Source: Eulemur rufifrons
Lineage: Eukaryota; Chordata; Mammalia; Primates; Lemuridae
DNA length: 64,000 nt
Direction of reading: 5' to 3'
Assembly: GCF_041146395.1 (NCBI RefSeq)
Contig: NC_090989.1
Location: 52,478,501-52,542,500 of the forward strand
The notes below the pieces were generated by a model that saw nothing but the letters and a program-made list of their open reading frames with translations, did no database searches and was not told where the DNA came from. This document shows, piece by piece, positions 48,629 to 61,674 of this stretch (the first letter of the stretch is position 1; each line of letters starts with the position of its first letter). The translations under genes were made by a program, and so were the position numbers.

Positions 48629-51600
48629 TCCAAAAATCAATTAATGTAATATACTACATTAATAGAATAAAAAACAAAAACCACTTGATCATCTCAGTAG
48701 ATACATAAAAAGCATTTGACAGAATTCAACATGCTTTCATGATAGAAACACTCAACAAAGTAGTAATAGAAGGGAACTTCCCCAATCTGATAAAAGACAA
48801 TGATAAAAAATACAGCTAACATCATACTTTATGGTAAAATATTGGATGATTTTACTCTAAGCCTAGGCATAAGACAGCCACTTCTATTGAACATACTGGA
48901 GTTTCTAGCCAGGCCATTTAAGCAAGAAAAAGAAACAAGATATCTACATTGGAAAGGAAGAAGTATTACTGTCTTTGTTCTCACATGACATGATTTTGAA
49001 TATGGAAAATTCTAAGAAATTCACAAAAAACTACTACAGTCTATTATAGCTAATACGTGAGTTCAGTAGGGTTGCAGGATATAAGATTATTGGACAAAAA
49101 TTGTATTTCCATACACTTGCAATGAATAATCCAAAAATGAAATTAGGAAAACAATTTCTTTCACAATAGCATTATAAAGAATCAAGTACTTAGGACTAAA
49201 TTTAGCAAAAGATGTACAAGACAATGAGCACTATAAAGCAAAGTTTAAAACAAAGTTTAAAAAAAGATGATAGAAATAAATGGAAAAATGTCCCATGTTC
49301 ATGGATTGGAGGATTCCATGTTGTTAAGATAGACTCATTCCCCTAAATTGATCAACAGATTAAACCCAATCCCTCTCAGAATCCCAGCTGACTTCTTTGT
49401 AGAAATTGATGAATAAAGCCTAAAATTAATATGGAATTGCAATAGAATCATAACCAAAATAATCTTAAGAAAGAAAAGAAAAAAATAGTAGATAATTTCA
49501 AAACTACAAAACAACAGTAATCAAGACAGTGTTGTATTGACATAAAGACAGACATATAGAATAGAATTTGAGGGTCTAGAAATAAACCTGTACATTTTTG
49601 GTCAACTGATTTTCAGCAAGGGTGCCAAAGCTATTCAATAGGAATAGTATAGTCTTTTCAAAAAATGGTGCTGGAACAACTGGATATCTACGTGCAAAAG
49701 AATGAAGTTGGACCCTCAGTTATATAATGCACAAAATTTAACTAAAAATGGATCAAAGCCTCAAAAATAAGAGCTAAAACTATAAAACTTTTCCAAAAAA
49801 ACATAGGGACAAATTTTCGTGGCCAGATTTGTCAGTGAATCCTTAGGTATGATACCAAAAGCCCAAGCAACAAAGACAAAATAGATAAATTGAACTGTAT
49901 CAAAGTTTAAAACCTTTGTGCTTCAAAGAATACTGCCAAGAAAGTGAAAAGATGTCCCACAAAATGGGAGAAAATATTTGCAAATCATATATCTGATACG
50001 GGACTTTTATCTAGGATATATAAAGAACACAACTCAACAGTAAAAAAGACAATTTAAAAATGGGCAAATGATCTGCATAGACATTTCACCAAAGAAGGTA
50101 TACAGTTAGTACATGGCCAGTAAGTACATGCAAATTTGCATGACATCATCAGTCACCAGGGAAGTACAAATGAAAACCACAATGGGAAAGATACCACTTC
50201 ACATCCTTAGGATGGCCATAATGAAAAGGACAGATAATAACAAATGTTGCCAAAGATGTGGAGAAATTGAAACTCTTATATGCTAGTAAGAATGTAAAAT
50301 GGTGCAGCTGCTTCATTAAATAGTCTTCCAGTTCCCCAAAATGTTATACATAGAGTTAACATATAACCCAGCAAGTCCACCTCTAGGTATAATATACGCC
50401 CAGGAAGAAATGAACGCATAGGTCCTCACAAAAGCTCATACATGAATGTTTATAACATCATTATTCCTAATAGCCAAAAGTGGAAACAATCCAAGTGTCC
50501 ATCAGCTATCAAATGGATAAACAAAAAGTGTGTTACATACATACAATGGAATATTATTCAGCCTGATATGGGCTACAGCATGAAAGAACTTTGAAAACGT
50601 TATGCTAAGTCAAGAAGCCAGTCAAAAACCAAATCATATATGATTCCATTTATATGAAATTTCTAGAATAGGCAAATCTATAGAGACAGACAGTAGATAG
50701 TATTGCTTAGGGATAGAGGGAATACAGGTATAGGAGAGGTGATAACTAAAAGGTATGAAATTTATTTTTGAAGTGATGAATTGTTCTAAAGTTGGTGATA
50801 GTTGCAAATATCTGTGAATATAAGAACCATTGAATTGTATGCTTTAAATAGGTGAATTGTATGGTATATGAATTATATTTCAATAAAGCTGTTTTTAACA
50901 ATCAGATAAAATAATAGGTTTGTGAGGGAAAGGGAGCTCACCAGTGATGGGCTTGGGGTTGGGTTGTAGTTTTACATAGGGTAGCCTTGAGATATTTGAG
51001 CAAAGGCTCAAAGGAGGTAAGAAAGTTAGCCACTTGGATATCTGGGGAAGATCATTTTCTAGGTGGAGGTACTAGAGGTGCAGAGGTCCTAAAATCAGGA
51101 CTGAGACTGCTTGTGCAGGGAACAGGCAGGAGGCCAGTGCCACTGGAGAGAAGTGAAGTTGCTGGGGAGCGGCAGGATATGAGATTACAGAGGTGATGGG
51201 GCCCTGACTCTCACAGGTCCTTGCTGGATAGCGGAAGATTGCTGGCTTTTCAAATATGCAAAATAGAAGAGGCCTAGCTGCAGTGATACATTGTGAGTCA
51301 TCAGCCTGGAGCTGGTATTTAAAGCCCTGAGACTAGAGGTAATCACCAGAGGAGTGAGAATAAATAGCAAAGAGGACAAGGACCAAGCCCAGAGCATTCC
51401 AAAATTAAGAAGTCAGGGAAAAGAGGAGAGGAGGGCAAAGGGGAGACAAAGGGAAAGGTCAGTGAAGGAGGAGAGAAAACAAGAAAAGGTGGATCCCAGA
51501 AGCCGGAAGTATTCAAGACAGAGAGTGTGGCCGGAGTGGTCAGCAATGTCAGAAGCTACACAGACAGCCTAGTATGATAAGGATCCATAACTGGTCTTCA

Positions 51601-52009
51601 CAGTATGGGGGTCATTGATGACCCTGAGTGGCAAGGACAGAACCTGGTTGGAGTGGGTTTAAGACAGAATGGAAGGGGAGAAATTGGAAACAGTGAATAG
51701 GGGCAACCCTTCCGTGGAGAATTGTACTGCAAACTGGGGCAGTAACTGATGTGAGGGAAGTTTAGGTATAAGCCATCACCCTTTTTTTTAAGTTGGGAGA
51801 AATAATGCATGTTTGTATATTGATGGAATGGCCCACTAAGAGAGGGAGAAATGATGATGTTGAGCCGGATAGGGAGGGTGGGGCTAACGCACAGGTGGAG
51901 GAACTGACGAGATGGGAACATAAGGTGATTCACCTCTGTCCAGAAGGCAGAGCATATAGGGGCAGGTGCCGGTAGGTGAGAAGATACTTCGGGGACAGCT
52001 TATGAAGCT

Positions 52010-52110
52010 TCTGGGTTTTTTAATCCTTATGCCAACCTGTGAGTTAGGCACTATTATGATCTCATTTACAGATGAAGAAACAGAAGTTATATAACATTAT
52101 TAAGTCAGTT
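52010..52110 (+). repeat. MIR SINE fragment
   Basis: 'taatccttatgccaacctgtgagttaggcactattatgatctcatttacagatgaagaaacagaag' is the MIR core. Confidence 0.75.
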
Positions 52111-52799
52111 TCACATAGGAATATCTACAAGGTGTAGAAAGCAACCTGCTTTGAGGAGGTCAATGCTGTGTTGGTGTCTCTGATTGTTAACTGAAAAATC
52201 TCAATTCTGTTTTCTTCATCTGAGAATACTAAGATAGAATCTGAAACTTCTCTCCCTCCCACCCAGAAAAGTTTTTTGGCAAATATTTTCTATTTTAAAA
52301 TCAGTTTTTCTTCCTAGAATATTTTCAGAAAAGGCCAGAAAGCTATCTAATGCTGTCCTGACAGTTCACCTTGTGGCCTGAAAGTGCTGTCCTTGTTGTG
52401 CAAAATCAGTTTCTTAGGAGAGATGAATACATGCCATCCTTTCCTTCATGGCATTTAGGCTAAAGTAAAATCTTTTCTCACTACAGACTATGGCCACTCT
52501 GCTATTATTGGTTGTAGTCTGTTTCTACTCACTAAATCTGCAGTTTCTGCGTAGGAGTCCCAGCCCTAATGGAGGCTTCTGCCCAATACATTTCTAAAGA
52601 AAATCTCACTGGGTTTTAAATAAGCGTAAAGAAGGGGGCTGAGCATCAGTTAAGTGAGTGAAGATGCAGGATGACATTTCTTGCGACTCAGTTTGCTTGT
52701 GGCACAGGAGGGAGGAGGGTGTAATTGTTGAAAAACACACAATATTGTTTTATGAAACATTGTGAATTTGAAATATATTTATATTAATATTGTCTGTAG

Positions 52800-52889
52800 G
52801 TCCTTTCCAGTCTCAGAAAAAGAACTTATTCCACAAAATTGTCAGCAAATATAAGCACAAAAAGGAGAAGCCTAATGTTCCGGAAAAAG
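52800..52889 (+). CDS. BBX: BBX exon (90 bases)
   Basis: It enters at phase 1 (completing Gly) after tgtctgtag and leaves at phase 1 before gtattg. It encodes PFQSQKKNLFHKIVSKYKHK then KEKPNVPEK, as in human BBX. It is strongly basic with a probable amphipathic helix (KNLFHKIVSKYKHKK). Because both phases are equal, the exon can be skipped in frame. Its phase-1 end is compatible with both the downstream exon at 54234 and the 21-base candidate at 53919. Confidence 0.96.
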
Positions 52890-54233
52890 GTATTGGTGCC
52901 TTCCACCCTCCATTAAGGGTTCTTGGTCACCTCCATTGTGAACTCATCTTTGAGCAATGCTTCCGTGCACCGCCCTCACCTTTCCCTCCCCTGTGCTTGC
53001 TTCTGTGCCTTCCGCGCCTGACGCGGGCATATTCATTCTTTCTAGACTGCAGCTAATTGCAAATCTCCTTCACTTGGATTCCTATTCAAATCCACATTTG
53101 TCTCTATTTTCAGAGTTCCATATGAATCCTAAAATTGCTTCTTCTCATCTGTATTTGATGCGTTTGCAATTTAGTCTTCTTGACCACTTATCCATTTATT
53201 TTCTTTGTTCTTCTTTTTCTCACGTTTGGCAACCCTCATACCATGACCACATTTTTTCCACTTCCTGAAATCTTACCAGTCATATTCATATGAAAGACCC
53301 ACCATTCATATACTTTCTCTGACACTTGAGGATCCTTGTGGACCTTTTCCTCTACTCCTAAGTTGTAACCTATGTCTTTTTTTCCCTCATCTTTATACTT
53401 CATCGTTTGCCAGACTCTTCCTCCCACCTCCTTCAGTCACATACCTGTTTCCAGAGGGCAGTAGGAACCTACCCGCCCTTTACTCTGAACATGTGTCTCG
53501 TTGCTATGATCTTGATGAGTCCTTGAATCTCTTCAGGACTCATTTTAAGATCTCTTTCTTCTCATAGTTCAGGACTCCTATTCTTCTTTCACATAAAAGA
53601 CAAGTCTTCCCATCTGGCTCAATACAGCCAAGCGTTCTGGAGATGGAGCTGTCTTCAGCATTTCCATGCATGTTAGTGTCGCGAGTACCATATACCTACT
53701 CATCTGATGCCCATTTGCATCCTACTTGCATGGCCAGATGTGAAGCATTTCGTGGTTTTTGAATGAGGCTTTAAATGCAGCTGTCTTCCATGTGTAGACA
53801 TATGTGCCTGCTTGTTCCTGTATGTGTAACCTTTTATATAATTTGGGCTTTATTTTCACCTCTACTCAGCTTTTTGATTTTGTTTTGTATATTGACATTA
53901 TTTTTCCTCTGCTTCCAGTGAAGAAACGTTATTCTCTAGGTAAAATGCTTTAGTCATTCCCTTTTACTGATTTTCAAATTACCTTGATTAAAGTTGCAGA
54001 AATTATCTAATAGTGTTTTTCATAAAAGACAAAAAAAATGTTTATTTTTAATCCATTTCCTGTATAGCCTAATTATTTTAGTTTGCAAATGCCATTTTGA
54101 GAATTAAATAATTGAAATAAAATTCTGCTTCATTTGTGTGATGTTTCATATTTCTTATTTTGTATATTGTTTTGTTTTTATAATTTGTGTGCCCAAGAGT
54201 ATTCACTTTCCTTTCCTTTTTTATGTTTTTTAG
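52890..54233 (+). other. BBX: BBX intron carrying the microexon candidate
   Basis: The intron is GT-AG, 1344 bases, phase 1. If the 21-base exon at 53919 is used, it splits into introns of 1029 and 294 bases. 52900-53850 is CT-rich, weakly repeat-like sequence that I cannot assign. Confidence 0.88.
53919..53939 (+). CDS. BBX: Candidate 21-base BBX microexon (adds VKKRYSL)
   Basis: A pyrimidine tract tttttcctctgcttccag directly precedes tgaagaaacgttattctctag, which is followed by the donor gtaaaatg. The length is a multiple of three, and it joins phase 1 to phase 1. The upstream G plus TG gives Val; then KKRYSL; then the final G joins GA of the next exon to restore the normal Gly. The frame stays open. 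A UGC lies at 53910-53912, ending six bases before the exon. This is the position bound by the neuronal microexon activator SRRM4/nSR100. The insert adds three basic residues and an R-Y-S site of the kind phosphorylated by basophilic kinases. Use as an exon is inferred only from these signals. Confidence 0.6.
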
Positions 54234-54293
54234 GAAGTGGGGATAAATGGTCAAACAAGCAACTCTTCTTGGATGCCATTCACCCTGCAGAAG
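54234..54293 (+). CDS. BBX: BBX exon (60 bases)
   Basis: It enters at phase 1 (completing Gly) after atgttttttag and leaves at phase 1 before gtaaag. It encodes SGDKWSNKQLFLDAIHPAE, matching human SGDKWSNKQLFLDAIHP. This short conserved block with aromatic and hydrophobic residues (W, LFL, AIHP) is likely a protein-interaction motif in an otherwise disordered basic region. The exon is in-frame skippable. Confidence 0.96.
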
Positions 54294-55684
54294 GTAAAGC
54301 AAGCAGTATTCATTGTTTAACTTCAGGTAGTCTAAGTTGAAAATGGCATAATTTTTATAGGCTTAAAAAAGGCATAATTCACCCAATAGCATTAGACCTG
54401 TATGTTTGTGATTAGGTTATTTTTAATTTTCATAACAAAACTACTATTTGGGGGGGCTCCTGCCAAGAGTTAAGCTATGTGTCATGTGGTGTTAATTTGT
54501 CAAAGGGGGATTTGTAAACTTTGACTTGGATTAACCAGAGATTAGGGTTTTTTATAACTAAACATATTCAGCCGTGCAGTTCCTGTTGCAGGCAGGTGCT
54601 GATGTTCAGAGGGGTTGTGCAGGGAATCGTGGGGCTCCCCTGGTTGGATGGGCATGCGCTGGCCTGCAGCAGTGATTTGTCACCTGAATGTTTTCCCTAG
54701 CCCACCACCCTGTACCTCTAAGTATATTAAAATAGAACGCCCCTGAGGCATATGTATAGCCAAAGAAAATCCGATATTAACTAGTCATGTCATTAGTCCT
54801 AGGTGCAGATTTTATTTTGAAATTTCCCATAGCCATATTTATTTGTGACTTTATCTAATTACTGTTAAATATTGAACCCTTAGGTGAATGCTCATTTCTG
54901 TGATGGTTAAGGGGGAACCATCCCTCCTTTCTTCCTATTGATTTCCTTTTATTCATTGTAGATATTTTTAAAAGAACTGAATTTTAAAAGGGCTGAATGT
55001 TTTTGTAATGCTTAATTAGGAGTTGCTTCATTTGAAAACTAGAAGGGGTTTTAGAGATCATCCAGTTTTGACCCCTTCCATTTACTTATGGTTGAAATAG
55101 GAATTTGATGACCTAGTCCACATCTCTTGACTCCCAAATATGCTCTTGTTCCTGTATTGAAAATTAGGAAAAAATTAAAATGCATGTTTGGCCTAAGTCA
55201 TTTATCAGAAATACTCATGTTTTTAAGATATTTAGCAAAAGTATTTGAGTTAATACTAAACAAACATTTTTGGTTTAGTAGGCACAGTTCCCATCAGCCA
55301 TGTCTGCTTTTATATCATTTTACTTTTACAGAAAATGTCAGCAGTACATCTGTTTTGTTTTCTGACGTATTAATTCACATTCATAACCTCTATGGAATAT
55401 TATTTCTGCTCAAGTGCTGGCATAACAATATATGAATTGTGCTCTTCATAGCAGTAAATCCTAATATCCCCAAATTGATACAGTAGCTTTCTAAAATAGA
55501 TTTTAAAATAAAATATATTTATAAATATATTCCGTACAGTTTTGGTAAATGTAAGGCACTGATGAACTATCAGAGGAATCTGAAAGGTATTTAAGGTTAC
55601 TTTACTCTTTACTTGAAATGATACTGTTCTATTAATGTATACTTTGTTTCATTTTTTAAACACTGAAAACCCTGCAGAGGTACC

Positions 55685-55870
55685 AGAGCCTGTGCAATGT
55701 GGTAGAAAGAGCACTTACCTAGGAATTCAAAGATCTGGGTTCTAGTCTCAGATCTGCCACTAATCAGCCATTTTCAGTAGGACAAATTATTTATCCTCAC
55801 TAGGATTCACTCTCCACATTGGTAGTAAGTACATATGTAATTCGTGTGTTGAGGGATTGGGTGAATGAGC
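55685..55870 (-). repeat. MIR SINE
   Basis: 'caatgtggtagaaagagcac', 'aaagatctgggttctagtctcagatctgccactaatcag' and 'attatttatcctcactaggattcactctcc' are MIR in reverse orientation. Confidence 0.75.
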
Positions 55871-56934
55871 AGATGTAGTAATACATAGATTGTAAATTCT
55901 ATTTCCCCTCAAACACTTGATGATTTTATTATTGTGATACCTTGAACTAAGTGTTGTAATGCTAGAAGCACCGTCTTCTGCAGTCCTAATTTTCTGCCTA
56001 TCTAGGGACTGAAAAGTAAATCAATTTTGAGTATTACAGGCAATCCCAAGCTTAGGAGGAATAGTGTTATTATTGGTGATATTTAGTTATATTTATTATT
56101 AATGCATATGAAATAAAACTTTGGAGAACATGCACTGAAAAATGTAGGTCCTTTATTTAGTACAGAGTGCAAACTCATTTTACATGGCCAGGAAAAAAAG
56201 GAATCAATTTGGGCATCAGAAATTACTAGTAACTTAAGGTAACCTTTTTCAGTTATTTATTTTCGTATCATCCTCAACATTTACTTGTTTGGTCTGTGGC
56301 TATGTGCTTTGTGAATTATCTAAGCCCTTTACGTTATCCTCACCTATGGCTGTATCACTGCTTATTAAAACTTTGCCTTGGAGGGTATAAATGTAGAGGG
56401 ACATAAAATGAAATCATAATATAGAATAATTTTAACATGGGTAAGCCATCCTACACAAAGGTTAGATGGGAATGGTTTGCAGCTGATGTATCTAATAGAA
56501 ATGTTGGTTCAACTGAAGCCATGTAGCTGTTCAGTTGTTCCTGACTCCCATTGAAGTGGATAACTTAAAATTCACTTATGCTTTCTTTACACCACTTTGT
56601 AAAGTATAACTTTGTGTATAACTTTACGTAGAACTATCTTGGAATTCATTTTTCCCCAAAATATCAGAAATCTTTAGATGCTTAGTAATCTGAGGTTTAA
56701 ATGCTAAGCTTATGATCTGTCTTAAGCATTTTCCATATGCTTTTAAAATGCAAAATGGTTATAAACCACTTTCTGAAATTTTTTTTCTATTTCCAAAAAT
56801 AGAAAGATTTCCTACTGCCTAGAATAAAAGGTAAAATTTTCAAATAAACCAAGACCACCTACCTCTGTGATGTTTATTTTTCTACCTAAGTTATGGTGTC
56901 ATATGCTCATGCTTTAAAATAGAGATTTCTAATT

Positions 56935-57130
56935 GCAATAATGGTGATGATAATTAATACTTATTATCACTTACAGTTGACAGAGGGCTTTCACATAAAT
57001 AGATATTTTTTTTAAATTTCATGTTGACAGCATTCCCAGTGAAGTAAGGAGGGTTTATCAGCCCCAAATACATGGTAAGGAATTGAAACCCAACCAACAG
57101 AAACAGGAAGGGAAGAAACCAGGTCTTTAC
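56935..57130 (+). repeat. MIR SINE, diverged
   Basis: 'taatacttattatcacttacagttgacagagggctttcac', 'attcccagtgaagtaaggagg' and 'ggaagggaagaaaccaggtc' keep MIR order, with strong divergence. Confidence 0.55.
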
Positions 57131-58411
57131 TTAAGCACATTGGCCATTACTGTTTCAATTTTTCAGACATATCGATAAACTCTTAACCCTCATTTGGTTC
57201 AGATGTTGAAAACATAAATGATATCTTATAAAGACCCCCAAAACCTCAGACTAGGAATCTCCACAAGATTAGTTTCTTTGCAACATATAAATCTAATTGC
57301 AGACAGGAAGAACTCTGGTTTATAATTAGATTTTCACAGACGATCCACAGTGCCCAGACTAACTTGATCTCTTTTTTCAAGTTTAAAATAGTTGCTATAG
57401 AACTTCAGCAAAGTCTCCCAGGATCTTAGATAAGGCTCATTCATTTGGTTCTTTTTCCTGTGTTCCGTTCAGCATCTAACTGCTGTTTCAGCTCATGGGA
57501 GACCTACCAAAGACAATGAGATTCCAGATCTGGCTATAATAATTTCAGTGCAAGTTTGAGTCCCCCCAGTTGGAATGTGAATTCATGATTCTGGAGCACT
57601 CTAGTGGCCTCCTGGGGTACAATAGAAGAGCAGTGCTGCTTTCCCAAAAAACTTACTCCACAGTTTGGGATCAGAGTTTGGAAAACAAGACCGTCCCTTA
57701 TTGCAACGTTCCTGACATGGCTCCAGGAGTGAGCTCGCATTATCACTCTCAGATGATACGCTCCAAGTGTGTTATGGTTATTGTCGAATGTAAAAAACTA
57801 GCCCTGTGGACTTGTTCTGCAGTGCTTGTGTAGTTTTGTGTGTTCAATTAAAAGCTGGAAGAGAAATGACTAATTTGTTTTTGGATGACAAAGCCTTTCT
57901 TTTTCTCCCTTTTCCATTAGGTGGGGGCAGGGAGGGGGAAGAACTGGCTTGTTATCTTTGTCCTCAACTTTCCTGCTTGTTTCCCTCTCTGAGCTTTTTT
58001 CATTTCTTGTTCCTCACCACCAAGCTTTGCTTTGCCAGTGTGGCTGGACTGAGATATACTGTTTCATCCCATACAGATCCATCTTGGACTCAGCCTCACC
58101 TGCCTTCCTCAGTTCTTCTGTCTTAGGTGAAGGTTCCCCCTAGACTGACCCTGAGGGCTGTCCTCCATCTAAACCATCAAACAAGACAGTATGTTCTGGT
58201 GTTAAACCCTGGGTCAAAATACGGGGCCAGACCTTTACCTCCTCTTCCGGACTCTAACAAAGTCACATTACATATGTTGTCCAAATGTGGATGATCTTTA
58301 GGGCCCATGATTACTTCTTGATCTAACAGTAGGTTTAGAGGAGACTTTTAGATAAGTGGTATTAGCTCCTTTTCAGAGACTTATAAGAAACTCCGGTGTA
58401 TTCTATTCTTT

Positions 58412-58434
58412 TCTTTCTTTCTTTCTTTTTTTTT
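58412..58434. repeat. TTTC simple repeat
   Basis: It reads ttttctttctttctttcttttttt. Confidence 0.88.
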
Positions 58435-58904
58435 GCCTCTTCCACTTGGTCTGCAACCTGATTCACTCCTTCATCATCTTCCAGTACGTGGACCCCTGGG
58501 ACGTGAGCATTGCTGTTTTCTTTTGGCTGCCTTGCCTAGGACCTTTGGGCTCCTTGGCTGCTAGTTTCTGAGCTTGCCCTGCCTAGTCCCAGTGCTTTTA
58601 GGCCTGAACCATACCTCCCATTTGCAATCAGTCCCTTTGCATCTGTGCCCTGGGCTTCTTACTGTGTTTTTACCAGTTCATCTTGAACAGACTAGAAAAG
58701 GAACAATCATTGAATAGAAACAAAACCATTTGAAAACTCACCAAAATAAAAAACAATCCAGAGGTAGTCGAGGGAATACGGTTCCCCAGGCTGTGACTCT
58801 GGAGCTGACTAGGGGCTTGCTTTTCCCCGGCAGGGCCCTGACTGTGGACTGTGTGCCAAAACCAACATTATTTTAGGGCTAAATATCTCCTTTAGAGCTA
58901 ACGT

Positions 58905-59025
58905 AGGCCAACCTCCATCTCTACAGGAAGAAACTGAGACCCATGGTCCAGCAGTTAGTAATTTAAAAAGTCAGGAGTACAATTCCAGTGTCTCTGTGTT
59001 GGTGTTATTTCCATTACCCTGTGGT
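58905..59025 (+). repeat. MIR SINE fragment
   Basis: 'ctctacaggaagaaactgagacccatgg' and 'agcagttagtaatttaaaaagtcaggagtacaattccag' fit the MIR core and 3' part. Confidence 0.6.
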
Positions 59026-60013
59026 CTCTGTGTGAAAATCAGGTCATCCAACTGACTTGGGCTTTTTCTAGTATCCATGCGTTTTGTTTTACCTCATTGG
59101 TACTTCTTTCTGTAATCAGTTCTTCTGATGTAAGACATAATGCACCTTTCCCTCTGCAGAACCCTGCTATACCCTTATTTTCAAAAGTTCTGGATTTTTC
59201 TGGGAAGAGGAAGTAGAAAAGGGAAGAGGTTAATGCTCTTTCTGGAATGTCCATCTGCAATGTAGTGATCGTGCCAGAGAGGTACGCAAGACTCCCTCTG
59301 TAATCAGAAGGGATCTGGAGAAGAAACTAGAAATGTTGAAACTTGTGAATGTCCAGTAGAAGTTATTTAATGCTCATTGTAAATTCAGACGTTGGCTTCT
59401 TTGTACTTTTAGGAGGCTTTGAATTTTAAGGCTAAAGCAGAGTCATGAAACATCCTTGGAGTGTTTCTAACCAAATTATCTTTTATTTTACTGGAAACTT
59501 TTATTGAAGTTGAAACTAAAAAAAAAATCTTAAAATATATACCACCACTGGCCTATGTTAAGCTAAATATCAAAGTATAAATATTTTAAGACTAAATGAG
59601 TAAATTAGTTCATCTTTGAGGTAGATCTGTTTGACCTGGGTATAGATATGCCAATTTAAAATAATTCTTTATTTCTGATTTTTGATTACTTGCTTGAAAA
59701 GGTGTTTGGGAGCATTGCCAAGTAGTTTTTTTTAAATAACTGTTATCTTAAGGCTGTCCCCACACAGCCATCTGTTATGCAATACTGAGGTAAGGCCAAA
59801 CCACAAATCATGGTTTGATTTCTGCCTTACATACTCTTTTGATGTAATTGAAATTATTTCCCACTTGTTTTGGAATGTGAACCCTGGAATCAGCCTCTTC
59901 TTTTCAGATATCTTTTAAAGACAAGGTGCCATGATTTCTAGCACAAAAGATCTCATTAATTTGTAGCCCTTCTTTCTTAAGGATATACCTAAACCCATTA
60001 GAGAGCTAGATTA

Positions 60014-60389
<376 letters not shown>

Positions 60390-61674
60390 CTATGCAAGTA
60401 TTTATACCAACAAGTGTATTTTTTCATACCCAGAGTTATTCTTGCTCTGTTCTTTTGCTCTTATTTTAGCTTCTTTCCTTCCTATATTATACATATATTA
60501 CTTTAGTGCCGACATCTACCTTCAGATCCACCTTCCTTTATCTTCTGGGTTTAGTTTGCTTGGAGATGGTCATGTCAGACCTTAATTTTCTGATCCACAC
60601 TTACTACTTCTTTGTCAAAAATGATTTCTATGCTTATCCTAAGAGACTGGATAGTTTTAAATTTTTTTTTAATGTTCTTTTCCTTGAGTATAAGCCCTTA
60701 GGTCACTGGAATAAAAAAAAAAAAAACTCCCAATCATGAAACTTGACTACATGTATATGCGCCTAAACATTTACTAACCTCGTATCTCCATGTTCTTTTC
60801 TTACTTTTAAATTACGAGGGGGAGTGGTGAACTTCTAAGTAAATGAGTAAATAAGAAAAGATGCACGCGTTCCCAATCTGTTTAAACCAACAGTAAAGTG
60901 TGTGGTGGCGAGTGTCTTCCTTACTCTTGACCCAGTGACTCAGGATACAAGGATGTGCTATTAAATGATTTATTGGTGTTACAATTAGGATACCTAAAAC
61001 TTTGCCTCTCCGTGAGTCCTGCTGATATGTGAGACTTCATTAAATTATTTCACTAAGCACATTCACCTTGTCCTAGAATTCAGTGAATGGGAGTTTCTTT
61101 CATTTGCATCCTGGCTTCACCAGTGTTTGTCCTGTCCTTACTGAGCCATCAATATGCATAAAAGAAGGTCAGGCTTCACAATTCTTTTCTGAGCAGCCCA
61201 ACCTGATGCTTTTGAAAACAACCATAAATATAAATTTAAGAAGCACATATTTAATCTTAGTGTCCTCAGAAGAAAAAAACTTCTTTTACTATCCTCTCTA
61301 GACCAACTGGCCGAAAGGATCTCAGTTAGGGGCCCTGGTAACAACTGGGACATGTGGTCTCTGGGCACATAATTTATTCAGATTTGCATACATTATCCTC
61401 CCCCCCAACCTATAAAAGCCAAAGACTTAGAAAATGTAAAAAGAAAGAGAAAAGGTATCTTAATCCTCTGCACTTAATTTATCAAAGTAAATATCAGTAA
61501 GTAGTAAATAAATTATAGGCAGTGTGTTATTTCTTTTTTCCATCAATACTTTAGAAACTCTGAATGGAAATTCTCCATTCAGATGAGTCAGACATGTAGA
61601 AATGTTTCCTTCTTAGAGCAGTGTTGGTGCCTTGTGTTTCTGTGTGTAACTATATATGGTTTGTCCTGTTTCAG

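Larger units (their letters stand above)
47289..50899 (+). mobile_element. LINE-1 (old mammalian type), 5'-truncated, non-functional
   Basis: Sense-strand L1 landmarks run in order. 'gatcaacaggaaagaagacttgagcaacactataaacc' and 'agaagaaagatctcaactc' lie in ORF2. 'ctgctggattctaccaaatatttaaagaattaattcc' lies in the RT region. 'atgggcaaatgatctgcatagacatttcaccaaagaagg' and 'gtccatcagctatcaaatggataaac' lie near the ORF2 end. The 3' UTR ends 'tatatttcaataaagctg'. ORF1, the 5' UTR and the start of ORF2 are missing. Stops and frameshifts are frequent; the longest frames are about 60-70 residues. It contains two simple-repeat expansions and sits inside an L2. Confidence 0.93.
47060..51985 (-). repeat. 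L2 LINE on the minus strand, split by an L1
   Basis: The left part (47060-47288) has 'aatatttattgagaacctgtcatgtgcaagcaccattctaggcac' and 'gaccagacaataaataag', the L2 3' end in reverse. The right part (50900-51985) continues upstream into the ORF. 'tgagtcatcagcctggagctggtatttaaagccctgagactagaggtaatcacc' is the complement of the reverse-transcriptase block GDLxHSHGFKYxLYADDSQ. 'gtcattgatgaccctgagtggcaaggacagaacctggttggagtggg' lies further toward the 5' side of the element. About 1.3 kb of L2 remains, interrupted by L1 and without an intact frame. Confidence 0.65.
41656..52799 (+). other. BBX: BBX intron, 11.1 kb
   Basis: The intron is GT-AG, 11144 bases, phase 1. It holds a MER5A-like element (42330-42475), a MIR fragment (46985-47060), and an L2 on the minus strand (47060-51985) split by a 3.6 kb L1 (47289-50899). 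42500-44980 shows nothing recognisable. 45170-46040 is compositionally complex and listed as a conserved-element candidate. 52120-52799 shows nothing recognisable. Confidence 0.88.

Noticed and set aside
55660..55685. 'ccctgcagaggtacc' as another copy of the repeat-exon 3' end
   Set aside because: No ISSxT-like text or acceptor lies upstream at the right distance; the match is a short chance hit.
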